This document shows positions 41,610 through 49,707 of a stretch of DNA of 64,000 nt, in pieces. Under the pieces are notes generated by a model. The model made no database searches. It saw only the letters and a program-made list of their open reading frames with translations, and was not told where the DNA came from. The stretch spans positions 1-64,000 of the forward strand of contig NZ_CANMZW010000017.1 of assembly GCF_947502445.1 (NCBI RefSeq), given 5' to 3'. Position numbers and translations under genes: made by a program. Source of the DNA: an uncultured Brevibacillus sp. (GTDB taxonomy: Bacteria > Bacillota > Bacilli > Brevibacillales > Brevibacillaceae). How positions within the stretch are numbered: the first letter of the stretch is position 1; every line of letters starts with the position of its first letter.

Positions 41610-42980
41610 ATGTCAGTTCAAGACGTGTGGAATAAAAATGAAGCCATTCTTCATTCTCTTATAGAAGATATTATTGTGACGAACGCCCAAGGCATTGTAC
41701 AAAGCGTAAGTGCAGCGACCGAAGAGGTTTATGGTGTCTGTGCAGACAAAATGGTCGGAAGATCTGTATACGATCTTGAAGAGGAAGGATTGTTTACACC
41801 GCTTGCAACTTCACTAGTTCTTGAGAAAAAGGAGAAGGTAACCTTTATTCAAACGACGAGGGAAGGGAAAAAACTGTTGATCACTGGTATACCGGTCTAC
41901 GGCCAAGGAGAACTGATTCATATTGTTAGTTACTCCCATGATGTCACGGAACTGATTGAAATGAAAAAGTATTTAGCTCAAATGGAAGATGAAATGGCAC
42001 GTGCCAAATCTGAACTGGAAATGCTTCGTGATCAACATCTTGATCATGAAGGATTCATTGCGAATAGCAGTGAGATGAAAACGATCATAAGTACGGTACT
42101 CCAGGTATCAAAAGTAGATGTGAATGTTCTGTTACTAGGTGAAACTGGTGTCGGGAAATCACATGTAGCGAAACTAATTCACAAAAGCAGTCCCCGAAAG
42201 AATGGTCCGTTTATTGAGGTGAACTGTGGTGCTATTCCTGAAAATCTTTTTGAAGCGGAGTTTTTTGGGTATGAGGAAGGTTCATTTACTGGTTCAAAAA
42301 AAGGTGGGAAGTTAGGCCTGACTGAACTTGCAGATGGAGGTACTCTTTTTCTGGATGAGTTAGGAGCACTTTCACTTACCAACCAAGTTAAGGTTCTTAA
42401 GCTGATTCAGGAGAAACAGTTCTATAGAGTTGGCGGGACAAAATTAAGGAAAGTGGATTTCAGACTGATTGGTGCAACGAATGAAAACCTGGAAGAGGCG
42501 GTAAAAAAGAAGACATTTCGCGAGGATTTATACTTTCGTTTGAATGTGGTTCCAATTACGATTCCTCCGTTAAGAAAACGCCAGGAAGACCTCATTCCAC
42601 TCATCAATCATTTTGTAGGGGAATTTTCGTCGAAATACCAGCTTAAACGTATCCTTGATGAATCGGTCATCCAACAACTGCTAGCTCAGGATTGGAAGGG
42701 AAATGTGAGAGAACTAATCAATCTTATTGAACGGTTGGTAGTGATTTCACCGTCCAGCATCGTGACAATGGATCATCTACCTGAGTCCTATCGGCGTGAT
42801 TCTTATGTGTCGCTTCTCAACGATTCAGAGGAATCATTGTCGGAAATCCTTGAGCAAGTTGAAAAATACGTCTTAACAAAGTCAAAAAAGAAGCACAAAA
42901 CTACTGTCAAAATGGCACAATCCTTAGGCATCAGCCAACCCTCCGTTGTTCGAAAGCTAAAAAAGTACGGAATCGATTAA
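41610..42980 (+). CDS. Sigma54-dependent activator with PAS domain and GSFTGS loop
   Basis: 456-residue enhancer-binding protein. A PAS-like domain (about 12-115) and a coiled linker precede the AAA+ domain with Walker A GETGVGKS, Walker B TLFLDELGA and the finger region REDLYFRLNVV. The sigma54 contact loop reads GSFTGS, where GAFTGA is nearly invariant. The C-terminus has a helix-turn-helix (VKMAQSLGISQPSVVRKLKKYG). GGAGG precedes the ATG. A sigma54 promoter begins 2 bases after its stop, so it very likely controls the following amidohydrolase-permease-SDR operon. Confidence 0.92.
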   Translation: MSVQDVWNKNEAILHSLIEDIIVTNAQGIVQSVSAATEEVYGVCADKMVGRSVYDLEEEGLFTPLATSLVLEKKEKVTFIQTTREGKKLLITGIPVYGQGELIHIVSYSHDVTELIEMKKYLAQMEDEMARAKSELEMLRDQHLDHEGFIANSSEMKTIISTVLQVSKVDVNVLLLGETGVGKSHVAKLIHKSSPRKNGPFIEVNCGAIPENLFEAEFFGYEEGSFTGSKKGGKLGLTELADGGTLFLDELGALSLTNQVKVLKLIQEKQFYRVGGTKLRKVDFRLIGATNENLEEAVKKKTFREDLYFRLNVVPITIPPLRKRQEDLIPLINHFVGEFSSKYQLKRILDESVIQQLLAQDWKGNVRELINLIERLVVISPSSIVTMDHLPESYRRDSYVSLLNDSEESLSEILEQVEKYVLTKSKKKHKTTVKMAQSLGISQPSVVRKLKKYGID

Positions 42981-42982
42981 TA

Positions 42983-42999
42983 TTGGTACGAGAATTGCA
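42983..42999 (+). promoter_or_regulatory. Sigma54 (-24/-12) promoter of the creatininase operon
   Basis: TTGGTACGAGAATTGCA matches the sigma54 consensus except for one base in the -24 element. It lies just after the activator stop and about 38 bases before the next start. Confidence 0.85.
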
Positions 43000-43036
43000 T
43001 AAATGTTTTGTATAAAAGGATTAGGAGGCAAAATAG

Positions 43037-43798
43037 ATGAGAACAAGAAAAATGTGGGAAATGACATGGGCGGAGGTGGATCATGCAATAAAAGACGATA
43101 TGGGAATTATGCTTCCTGTAGGTTCTGTGGAACAACACGGTCTACATCTACCTTTATCAGTAGATTTTCTAATACCTACTGAGCTATGTCTTGAAATTGC
43201 AGATCAAGTGAATATGTTAGTTGCACCTCCAATTACCTATGGAACACATTCACGGCCGTTAAGTGGTGGTGGGCAAACCTTTGTTGGGACCACTTCAATT
43301 AGAGCAATAACTTTCATTAATCAGGTAGAAGACATAATAAGGGAATTTATCAGACAAGGATTCAAAAAGATCGTGTTGTTCAATTGGCATATGGAAAATT
43401 CGCATTTTTTATATGAAGCTGCTTTTACTGCTACAGACAGAGGCACCAACAAAGACGTAAAGGTGTTAGTTATGGAGACTCCTTTCAGTAGTTTTGACGA
43501 GGAGACAATGGATTTTTTATATCCTGACGGCTTCCCAGGTTGGGGCCTTGAACATGCGGCAATGTTTGAAACCTCAATTATGATGCACATTGCTCCTGAG
43601 TTAGTTCAATTTGATTTGGCAAAAGACGATGGTCCTGCAGAAAATCCATTTTATGACGTTATACCTATAGATGAAAGATTCGTAGCCAAGAGCGGAAGCT
43701 TGTGGAAAGCATCATTGGCTACAAAAGAAAAAGGTGAAAGAATTTGGAGGGAATTATTAAAAGAATTGGTTCCTATAGTGAAAAAAGAATTTCGGTAG
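43037..43798 (+). CDS. Creatininase-family amidohydrolase
   Basis: 253-residue metal-dependent amidohydrolase. The family metal ligands are in LPVGSVEQHGLHLPLSVDF (Glu, His, Asp), VLFNWHMEN (His in place of the NGHGGN Gly-rich form, like creatininase NGHYEN) and LEHAAMFETSIMM (Glu/His). Members open creatinine, mycofactocin peptides or other cyclic amides. GATTAGGAGG precedes the ATG. It is the first gene under the sigma54 promoter, followed by a permease and an SDR, which suggests uptake and breakdown of a nitrogen compound. Confidence 0.88.
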   Translation: MRTRKMWEMTWAEVDHAIKDDMGIMLPVGSVEQHGLHLPLSVDFLIPTELCLEIADQVNMLVAPPITYGTHSRPLSGGGQTFVGTTSIRAITFINQVEDIIREFIRQGFKKIVLFNWHMENSHFLYEAAFTATDRGTNKDVKVLVMETPFSSFDEETMDFLYPDGFPGWGLEHAAMFETSIMMHIAPELVQFDLAKDDGPAENPFYDVIPIDERFVAKSGSLWKASLATKEKGERIWRELLKELVPIVKKEFR

Positions 43799-43818
43799 TA
43801 CCATTTTTTTGACCAGCT

Positions 43819-43895
43819 GCTCATGACAGACCCGCCAATGGTTTAGTTTGTGGAGATCAAGGGCGAAGGGTAGTTCAGTTCGGTTTGTCATGAGC
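43819..43895. repeat. Inverted repeat between the amidohydrolase and permease genes
   Basis: GCTCATGACAGACC (43819-43832) pairs with GGTTTGTCATGAGC (43882-43895), with one G-U. Inside it GGGCGAAG can pair with CTTCGCC further on. The 175-base gap is unusually long for an operon, and the structure may attenuate or stabilise the message, or be an insertion scar. Confidence 0.45.
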
Positions 43896-43973
43896 TTGCT
43901 TCGCCGATGCCGATTCAGGGCTAGGCTAAGCAAAAGGGTTTTGACAATTCGTAATTTTTTGAGGGAGGATGAC

Positions 43974-45386
43974 ATGAGTAAAAAAGATAAGACTATGAGC
44001 GCTCAAGAGAGACTAGAACAATTAGGTTACAAACAAGAACTGAACAGATCTCTTTCCGTTACAGGTAATGTTACGATGACAACTGCAAACGCTTCACCTA
44101 TAATGGCCATCTTTGTATTAGCGATTGCTCCTTTGGTCGTCACAGGTACAGCCACGGCCGGTGCAGCTTTATTTCAAGGTATTCTAGTGCTTCTGATTGG
44201 ACTTACCTTAGCAGAGTTAGGTTCTATTTATCCAGTATCGGGAGGGACCTATTCTATTATCAGATATGTCTTGCCTAAACCGTTAACTTATTTGGGAATA
44301 GCATCGTTTGTATTGATTTCACTTATAACTCCGCCTTCTATAGCGATTGGTGTTGCAACATATGTACAACTACTATTTCCACAATTACCTCAAACCGCGT
44401 TTGCAACCAGCTGTATTGCAGCAGTTTGTCTAATTTTCGCATTAATGGTAGGTCTCTCAAGTATTGCAACCAGTGATAAAATGACAAAAGTTTTAATGGC
44501 AATGCAAGCTATTCTAATTGCTGTTCTATTTTATATATTTTTAGCAAATCCACAGAGAGATGTTACAGAAGTGGTGTTTTCACCACAGGTTCTTAACGAA
44601 TTAGGTACAGCATTAATTCCAGGATCAATCTCTGTAGTGCTTGCATCTATAGGAATGCTATTTGGAGTAATAGGAGGATATGACGCAGCTCTTGGTTTTT
44701 CAGAAGAGACGAAGGGAAGCTGCAAAAACATTGCGAAGGCTGTTATCATTTCATCAGTAGTGACAGTTATTTTTATGGTTACACCAATCATTCTCTCCAT
44801 GGTAGCTGCACCAGATCTATTAGCATATTTACAGGCAAAATCACCATTGCTTTATACTGTTCAATCCTATCTTGGAAGCACGGGAACTACACTGGTAAAT
44901 ATTGGTGTATTAATCGCAGCATTTAATGCGACGGTAATGCTCATCGTTTGGCAGGCTCGTATTTTGTACACAGGAGCAAGAGACCGGGCTTTTCCTGATT
45001 TTATTGCAAAACAGATGATGAAAGTGTCTGGAAAAGCACAGGTACCTTGGGTGGCAACAGCATTTATTTGTATAGCATCCATTATTTTAGTATTTGCCTC
45101 TAGTTTAGTAGCACTTGTAACATTTGGAGCGATTTTGTTTTCAGTGATGTTCCTGCTAGTAGCAGTTGCGTCAATTATCAGCAGAATGAAAGAACCGAAT
45201 ATTGAAAGGCCTTTCAAAATGCCATTATTTCCTCTAATTCCAATTGTGGTAATAATTGGGTTGTCAATTGCAATATTTGCCCAGCCACTTAATGATATTC
45301 TAACGGCTGCTGGGTTTTACGGGCTAGCATTACTTTACTATTTTGTATATATCAGACCTAGAGATAAAAGAGAGAAACAATCGTAA
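43974..45386 (+). CDS. APC-superfamily amino acid permease
   Basis: 470-residue membrane transporter with about 12 segments. The N-terminal signature region is MTTANASPIMAIFVLAIAP and SIYPVSGGTYSIIRY, and FGVIGGYDAALGFSEETKGS corresponds to the conserved E-x-x-G region of amino acid/polyamine transporters. ATG 43974 follows GAGGGAGGATG. It probably imports the substrate or exports the product of the neighbouring amidohydrolase. The specific substrate is unknown. Confidence 0.88.
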   Translation: MSKKDKTMSAQERLEQLGYKQELNRSLSVTGNVTMTTANASPIMAIFVLAIAPLVVTGTATAGAALFQGILVLLIGLTLAELGSIYPVSGGTYSIIRYVLPKPLTYLGIASFVLISLITPPSIAIGVATYVQLLFPQLPQTAFATSCIAAVCLIFALMVGLSSIATSDKMTKVLMAMQAILIAVLFYIFLANPQRDVTEVVFSPQVLNELGTALIPGSISVVLASIGMLFGVIGGYDAALGFSEETKGSCKNIAKAVIISSVVTVIFMVTPIILSMVAAPDLLAYLQAKSPLLYTVQSYLGSTGTTLVNIGVLIAAFNATVMLIVWQARILYTGARDRAFPDFIAKQMMKVSGKAQVPWVATAFICIASIILVFASSLVALVTFGAILFSVMFLLVAVASIISRMKEPNIERPFKMPLFPLIPIVVIIGLSIAIFAQPLNDILTAAGFYGLALLYYFVYIRPRDKREKQS

Positions 45387-45430
45387 AACCGCAAAACTAA
45401 TCAAACGAAGTGAAAGGAATGGTTATTTCA

Positions 45431-46186
45431 ATGAAAAAGCTAGAAGGAAGAGTAGCAGTTGTAACCGGTGGAGATAGAGGGATAGGCAAAGGTATTTGCC
45501 TTCGTTTTGCAAAAGAGGGTGCAAATATTGTATTTACGTATTTCAACAGTGAAGAAAAGGCTAAAGCTACCTTGGAAGAAATAAAAGCTTTAGGAGTAAA
45601 AGCGATTGCTGTAAAGGTTGATGTTAGAAACGAAGAAGAGATTATTCAAATGCGAGATATAGTTGTGGAAGAGTTTGGGAGAATAAATATATTAGTAAAT
45701 AACGCAGGAATATATCTAGCCGAAGTACCTGTTGTGGATATGCCTGTAGAAGATTGGGATAACACAATTAATACAGATCTTAGAGGGGTTTTTCTAATGG
45801 TTAAGCATTTTGGAAAACTTATCGAAACAGAGCCGACTAGAGGAAAAGTCATAAACATTTCTTCTGAACTATCTCTAATAGGAAGAGCAGGAGGAGCGCA
45901 TTATTGCGCAGCAAAATCTGCCGTCAATGGATTCACGAAGAGTATAGCTTTAGAATTCGCTCCGGAGATTTTGGTTAATGCAATTGCCCCAGGACCTGTG
46001 GAGACTGATATGATTATGGCTTATGATGATCCTGAGTGGATTGAGAATGAAAAAAATCAAATCCCGCTGAAAAGATTTGGAACAGTTGGAGAAATTGCAG
46101 CATTGGCAGCATTTTTAGCTTCAGATGAAGGGGATTTTTTCTGTGGGCAATTAATAAGTCCAAACGGTGGAGCAGTATTACATTAA
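45431..46186 (+). CDS. Short-chain dehydrogenase/reductase
   Basis: 251-residue classical SDR. Cofactor motif VAVVTGGDRGIGKG, structural NNAG, catalytic Ser in VINISSELS and Tyr-x3-Lys in HYCAAKSAV are intact, with the terminal FFCGQLISPNGGA. ATG 45431 is preceded by AAAGGA; ATG 45419 and GTG 45410 are in frame. It is the last gene of the sigma54 cassette. Confidence 0.92.
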   Translation: MKKLEGRVAVVTGGDRGIGKGICLRFAKEGANIVFTYFNSEEKAKATLEEIKALGVKAIAVKVDVRNEEEIIQMRDIVVEEFGRINILVNNAGIYLAEVPVVDMPVEDWDNTINTDLRGVFLMVKHFGKLIETEPTRGKVINISSELSLIGRAGGAHYCAAKSAVNGFTKSIALEFAPEILVNAIAPGPVETDMIMAYDDPEWIENEKNQIPLKRFGTVGEIAALAAFLASDEGDFFCGQLISPNGGAVLH

Positions 46187-46197
46187 GGAGGACCGCT

Positions 46198-46389
46198 GCA
46201 AATCGTGTTTATCGATTTATTCAAACATTTGCACATCGTATCTTTAGTGTAGGGGCAGATATCATTGTTGGGAACGGCCCGTACTTATTACGGGGTATGG
46301 AAATGTGCAACAGAAAACCTATTTTCTACAGTCTAGGCAACTTGATTGTCTATAATGAATCTGTCTACAAGCTACCTGCCGACTCTTAG
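46198..46389 (+). pseudogene. C-terminal remnant of a CapA-family protein
   Basis: Without a start codon, the frame encodes FAHRIFSVGADIIVGNGPYLLRGME and KPIFYSLGNLIVYN, the C-terminal hallmark of CapA poly-gamma-glutamate-type metallophosphatases. It begins 12 bases after the SDR stop, so a deletion joined the two. Only about 64 codons remain. Confidence 0.75.
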
Positions 46390-46489
46390 GGGTACCGCCA
46401 AATTATGCGGATTTTGTACGCTAAGGATTACTGGCTTCGACTTTTTCTTGAGTAAGTGGTAACAATGCGTTGCGTTGGTTCTCTTTTCG

Positions 46490-46699
46490 TCAGGCAATCC
46501 GCTCATTGTCTTCGGAGGAGCGATTGTCCTTCTCCTTGAAGGAACCCGTCGTTTGGGCTTGTTTGATCCAGCGTTCGAAAGCGGAGGCTGTGAGGTCATA
46601 TTCCTCCACAATTGCTGTTCTAGATTTTCCGTTTTCATAGAGTTCCACCATTTGTTTTTTGAATTCTGCTGTAAAGGTACGTCGTTGTTGTTTTGGCAT
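46490..46699 (-). pseudogene. IS3-family transposase OrfA remnant
   Basis: 69 codons match the IS3-type OrfA start: RRTFTAEFKKQMVELYENGK, IVEEYDLTASAFERWIKQAQ, TTGSFKEKDNRSSEDNERIA. A TGA then interrupts where the usual LRKEN should follow; the frame reads on as RKENQRNALLPL and decays. No OrfB is present. It is a relic insertion sequence of the AT-rich region. Confidence 0.85.
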
Positions 46700-46783
46700 T
46701 GTAGAGATCCGCTCCTTAACATAATGGATGGGTGAAAAGTGAGAAAATGTAGCTGTTTTCTATTCAAAAGAGTCAGTTGGTGT

Positions 46784-46806
46784 AGGAGCGGCCCCCGCTC
46801 CTTTTT
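46784..46806 (+). terminator. Hairpin with T-run near the IS remnant
   Basis: AGGAGCG (46784-46790) pairs with CGCTCCT (46796-46802), then TTTT. It may be a terminator or part of the IS end. The rest of 46807-46938 shows nothing else. Confidence 0.5.
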
Positions 46807-46938
46807 GCGTTTCTGGGTCAAAGAACGACAATGCTAGAGGCGTTTCGAAACATCAAGAGAAATGGGTATTTTTCGCCATTTTACAATTATCAGACAAGAT
46901 ACGACAAAACTCCTGTAGTTTGTCTGATATAGTAATGA

Positions 46939-47115
46939 AAATGGAAGAAAATCCAATTATGGTTAGGCTCAGTTAACCAATACTCGGCTCCATCTGGGTG
47001 GAATACTGTTGGTAGCATTAGGTTGGATGCTGCTAAAGCTTCCGTTACTGTATATGGAAAAGATTACAGCGGAGCTTCTAGCACAAGAACAGGTGCAGAC
47101 GCTGCTTCGCTCTAA
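46939..47115 (+). pseudogene. C-terminal remnant of an unknown exported-type protein
   Basis: A frame without a start codon encodes NQYSAPSGWNTVGSIRLDAA and KDYSGASSTRTGADAASL, then stops at 47115. Its composition resembles the tail of a secreted beta protein. It is a 5'-truncated remnant 24 bases before the next gene. Confidence 0.4.
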
Positions 47116-47138
47116 AATATTGTAAAGGATGTGATGAA

Positions 47139-48065
47139 ATGAAGAAAACGTATTCTGTGATCCTTGCAACTTTATTAGTTGGTTCGGGAGTAACTGGAGC
47201 TTATGCCGTTACAAGTTATGCAGAGGAGTCTCCAAAAACCGAAGCAGCACAACAAAACGAATTAGAACTACAAACTGAAGTTGAACAACAAACTGAAGCG
47301 GTTCAAACCACAACTGAATTGACTCCAAGCGCTATAGATTCAAAATCTCTTCAGGAAAAAATGCTCAATGCCATTGATAACTACCAATATATTAGTGGTT
47401 CGTACCGAACAATCCTCACCCCTATTGGTGTAGACGAAACGGTTGAATTTGAAGTTCAACAGGGAACGAATCCACGAAGCAATGTAGTAGTACAGAGCAA
47501 CACATCTGACATTTTGAGAGAGACCGCATTTGACGGTGAGTACTATTGGAGTGTCCAACATGACAAGAAGATGTATAGGAAAGCGAAGGCTAGCAAACAA
47601 GTAGAACTTGCTAATTTTGATAAGAAAGCCGAACGCACGTTTAAAAATGAAAAAGGTGAAAAGGTGTTCGTAAAGAGACCTGATCCAGCCTTCTCATCAC
47701 TCGCGAAGGATGTGATTTTTCCTCAGGACTATGCCTTCTGGCTAACGCCTTCCAATCACAAAATCCTTGGTGAGGAAAAAATACTCGATCGCACGGCAGT
47801 TGTCATTGAAGGAAAACACACAGATCTTATTTTGGCAGAGAAGCATCAATCTACTTACTTTAAAATGTGGATTGATCAAGAAACCGGTGTATTACTTAAA
47901 TTAGAAGAAACCAATGGTAAAGATGAGGTTACAAACAGTATAGAAGTACTCTCCATTGAGTTTAATAAGAAAGCTAAAAAAATGTCTACCTTTAACGTTC
48001 CGGACGATTACTTTATGATTGAGAAGTCCGGAAGTAATGAAGAAAAGCCATCTGCAAAAGAATAG
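47139..48065 (+). CDS. Exported LolA/RseB-fold-like protein
   Basis: 308-residue secreted protein with a signal peptide (about 1-29, ending near SYAEE), a Gln/Glu/Thr-rich linker (about 30-65) and a C-terminal domain. That domain contains YISGSYRTILTPIG, AFDGEYYWSVQHDKKMY, DRTAVVIEGKH, FKMWIDQETGVLLKLEET and the final FNVPDDYF. This is the layout of outer-membrane lipoprotein carrier-like and sigma-regulatory proteins of Firmicutes. A good ribosome site precedes the ATG and a terminator follows. Confidence 0.75.
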   Translation: MKKTYSVILATLLVGSGVTGAYAVTSYAEESPKTEAAQQNELELQTEVEQQTEAVQTTTELTPSAIDSKSLQEKMLNAIDNYQYISGSYRTILTPIGVDETVEFEVQQGTNPRSNVVVQSNTSDILRETAFDGEYYWSVQHDKKMYRKAKASKQVELANFDKKAERTFKNEKGEKVFVKRPDPAFSSLAKDVIFPQDYAFWLTPSNHKILGEEKILDRTAVVIEGKHTDLILAEKHQSTYFKMWIDQETGVLLKLEETNGKDEVTNSIEVLSIEFNKKAKKMSTFNVPDDYFMIEKSGSNEEKPSAKE

Positions 48066-48072
48066 GTAAGGA

Positions 48073-48110
48073 AGAGATATCCAATAATAGTTGGGTATCT
48101 CTTTGATTTT
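48073..48110 (+). terminator. Terminator
   Basis: AGAGATATCCAA pairs with TTGGGTATCTCT, followed by TTGATTTT. Confidence 0.7.
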
Positions 48111-48261
48111 ATGGATGACAGGAGTGTAGTAGATGGGGTGATGAGATGGTTTATTTCGTCTTGTCTTCTTCTATCTGGGTTATTTTGCGTTCCTCGAAAT
48201 TGAGGAGAATGGTTATCTGTAGATGAGGAGTCGTGAGTATAAATGATATAGGGGGTGAAGA

Positions 48262-48321
48262 ATGTTAAGCGTAATTGGAGCAGCTGCCTTACGTTTTCTC
48301 ACTTCAAATAGTTTATGGTAA
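48262..48321 (+). other. Possible 19-aa ORF with a strong ribosome site
   Basis: ATG 48262 follows GGGGGTGAAG and encodes MLSVIGAAALRFLTSNSLW. The frame continues with coding-like sequence after the stop (ELVYTIGQRWTRVGGR), so it may be a broken gene. Nothing else is visible in 48111-48439. Confidence 0.3.
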
Positions 48322-48439
48322 TCTTCACGGGAGCTTGTTTATACCATTGGGCAGAGATGGACCAGAGTTGGCGGAAGATGATTATGTTGGTCCTTTTTCT
48401 TATAGGGGATAGTAAAAAATGGGGACCTCATTTAATATA

Positions 48440-48458
48440 AATGATAGTAATTATCATT
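48440..48458. promoter_or_regulatory. Fur-box-like operator
   Basis: AATGATAGT-A-ATTATCATT is a 9-1-9 inverted repeat with one mismatch, close to the Fur consensus. It lies about 40 bases upstream of the AraC regulator, which would make that gene iron-repressed. Confidence 0.7.
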
Positions 48459-48496
48459 ATCTGTCAGTTTCAAGACGGTATTGAGGTGAATACAGA

Positions 48497-49474
48497 ATGG
48501 AAACGTTAGACTTTCACCAAAATTTTCATTTGTTCTATGATGAGCTATCGCAATCAGAGCCCCAGCATGAAGCCAGTACGTTGTATATGCAGTTGCAAAA
48601 GCAAACAGGTGAGGGAGGAATTCTCCGGTTTATTCCTCGCTACGATATGGAGGTGGTTGTGACCGATTTCAAGTTCCATCGGGAGCATCACGTACCGCTG
48701 TTTAACCCATTTGCTATGGTCGAGCTCAATTTTTGCTTGCATGGTTCTCGAGAAGTAGCTGCGGATGGGAAGACCTATGAATTTACAGCAGGTATGAGTA
48801 CACTGCAATTCATGAATGAGATGAGCGCACACTTCACTTATAGCGAAAAAGAGCCGTTTCTGATGCTGGGAATCGGGATTCCGGTTTCGACCTTCGATCA
48901 TTTTATGCAACAGGCTGATGGTGCAAGTTCTACCAATTTTTCTTCGTTATTAGGCAATCGAGCATTACGTATTTTTCAAGAAACAGTGTCACCATCCACC
49001 GAGCTTTTACTTAAGCGAGTCATCGACACGGCAAGCAGTGGGACCAGCAAAAATATCGAAATCGAGAGTGGGGTTCTACAGCTGCTCGCTGCTGCTTTTC
49101 AATCATTCCTCGTAGACACAAACTGCCATTCGTCGGTGCTTTCCACAAGCGAGATGCGAAATATTCAACAGGCGCGAGACATTATTATCGAGCGCATGGT
49201 AGATCCTCCATCCTTGATTGAGCTTTCTCGAATGATTGGCATGAATGATTACAAGCTAAAAATCGGTTTTAAAGAAATGTACCATACGACAGTGTTTGGT
49301 TACCTCAGGGAAAAGCGTTTGGAAAAAGCGCTGCTCTTGCTTCAACAGGGAGAGATGAATGTGACCGAAACATCATTTGCTGTCGGGTATTCCAATTCGA
49401 GCTATTTTGCCGAGGCATTCCGAGAAAAATATGGGATCAATCCGAGTGCATTCGTACGTCGTTCTCATTTATAG
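48497..49474 (+). CDS. AraC-family regulator, siderophore (PchR/YbtA) type
   Basis: 325-residue regulator with a C-terminal AraC domain (SLIELSRMIGMNDYKLKIGFKEMY, TETSFAVGYSNSSYFAEAFREKYG). The N-terminal region and the linker helices resemble PchR-type siderophore-responsive regulators. GAGGTGA precedes the ATG. A Fur-like box just upstream and the iron-binding genes downstream support a role in iron acquisition. Confidence 0.85.
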   Translation: METLDFHQNFHLFYDELSQSEPQHEASTLYMQLQKQTGEGGILRFIPRYDMEVVVTDFKFHREHHVPLFNPFAMVELNFCLHGSREVAADGKTYEFTAGMSTLQFMNEMSAHFTYSEKEPFLMLGIGIPVSTFDHFMQQADGASSTNFSSLLGNRALRIFQETVSPSTELLLKRVIDTASSGTSKNIEIESGVLQLLAAAFQSFLVDTNCHSSVLSTSEMRNIQQARDIIIERMVDPPSLIELSRMIGMNDYKLKIGFKEMYHTTVFGYLREKRLEKALLLLQQGEMNVTETSFAVGYSNSSYFAEAFREKYGINPSAFVRRSHL

Positions 49475-49550
49475 CCCTGCGTAAACGAAATGTAATATTG
49501 CTCTTCTGAGTACGTGTTATGGATAGAGATGATGGATATTGAGCGTGTTT

Positions 49551-49593
49551 TCCCTCCAACCAGTGAAGTACTCTGTCTACTGGTGGAGAGGGA
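49551..49593. repeat. Hairpin after the AraC gene
   Basis: TCCCTCCAACCAGT pairs with ACTGGTGGAGAGGGA around a 14-base loop. There is no T-run, so it may be a pause or protection hairpin rather than a terminator. Confidence 0.5.
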
Positions 49594-49616
49594 AGGTCGG
49601 GTGTCAGTATCTCTAT

Positions 49617-49631
49617 TGATAATAAATCTCA
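49617..49631. promoter_or_regulatory. Weak Fur-box-like site
   Basis: TGATAAT-A-AATCTCA is close to the 7-1-7 Fur core with three mismatches. It lies about 75 bases before the Btr-like gene. Confidence 0.4.
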
Positions 49632-49707
49632 ATGATCCTGTTCATGTCCAATACACCTAGAACGTTTGGACAAATCGAATATGGTTGGAAAAGGAGGATA
49701 ACACCGT

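Noticed and set aside
43848-43973. N-terminal extension of the APC permease
   Set aside because: The extension is Arg-rich, covers the inverted repeat, and ATG 43974 has a strong ribosome site.
46372-46821. 149-codon minus-strand frame near the IS3 relic
   Set aside because: The overlapping frame 46490-46699 clearly encodes OrfA, so this longer frame is a shadow.
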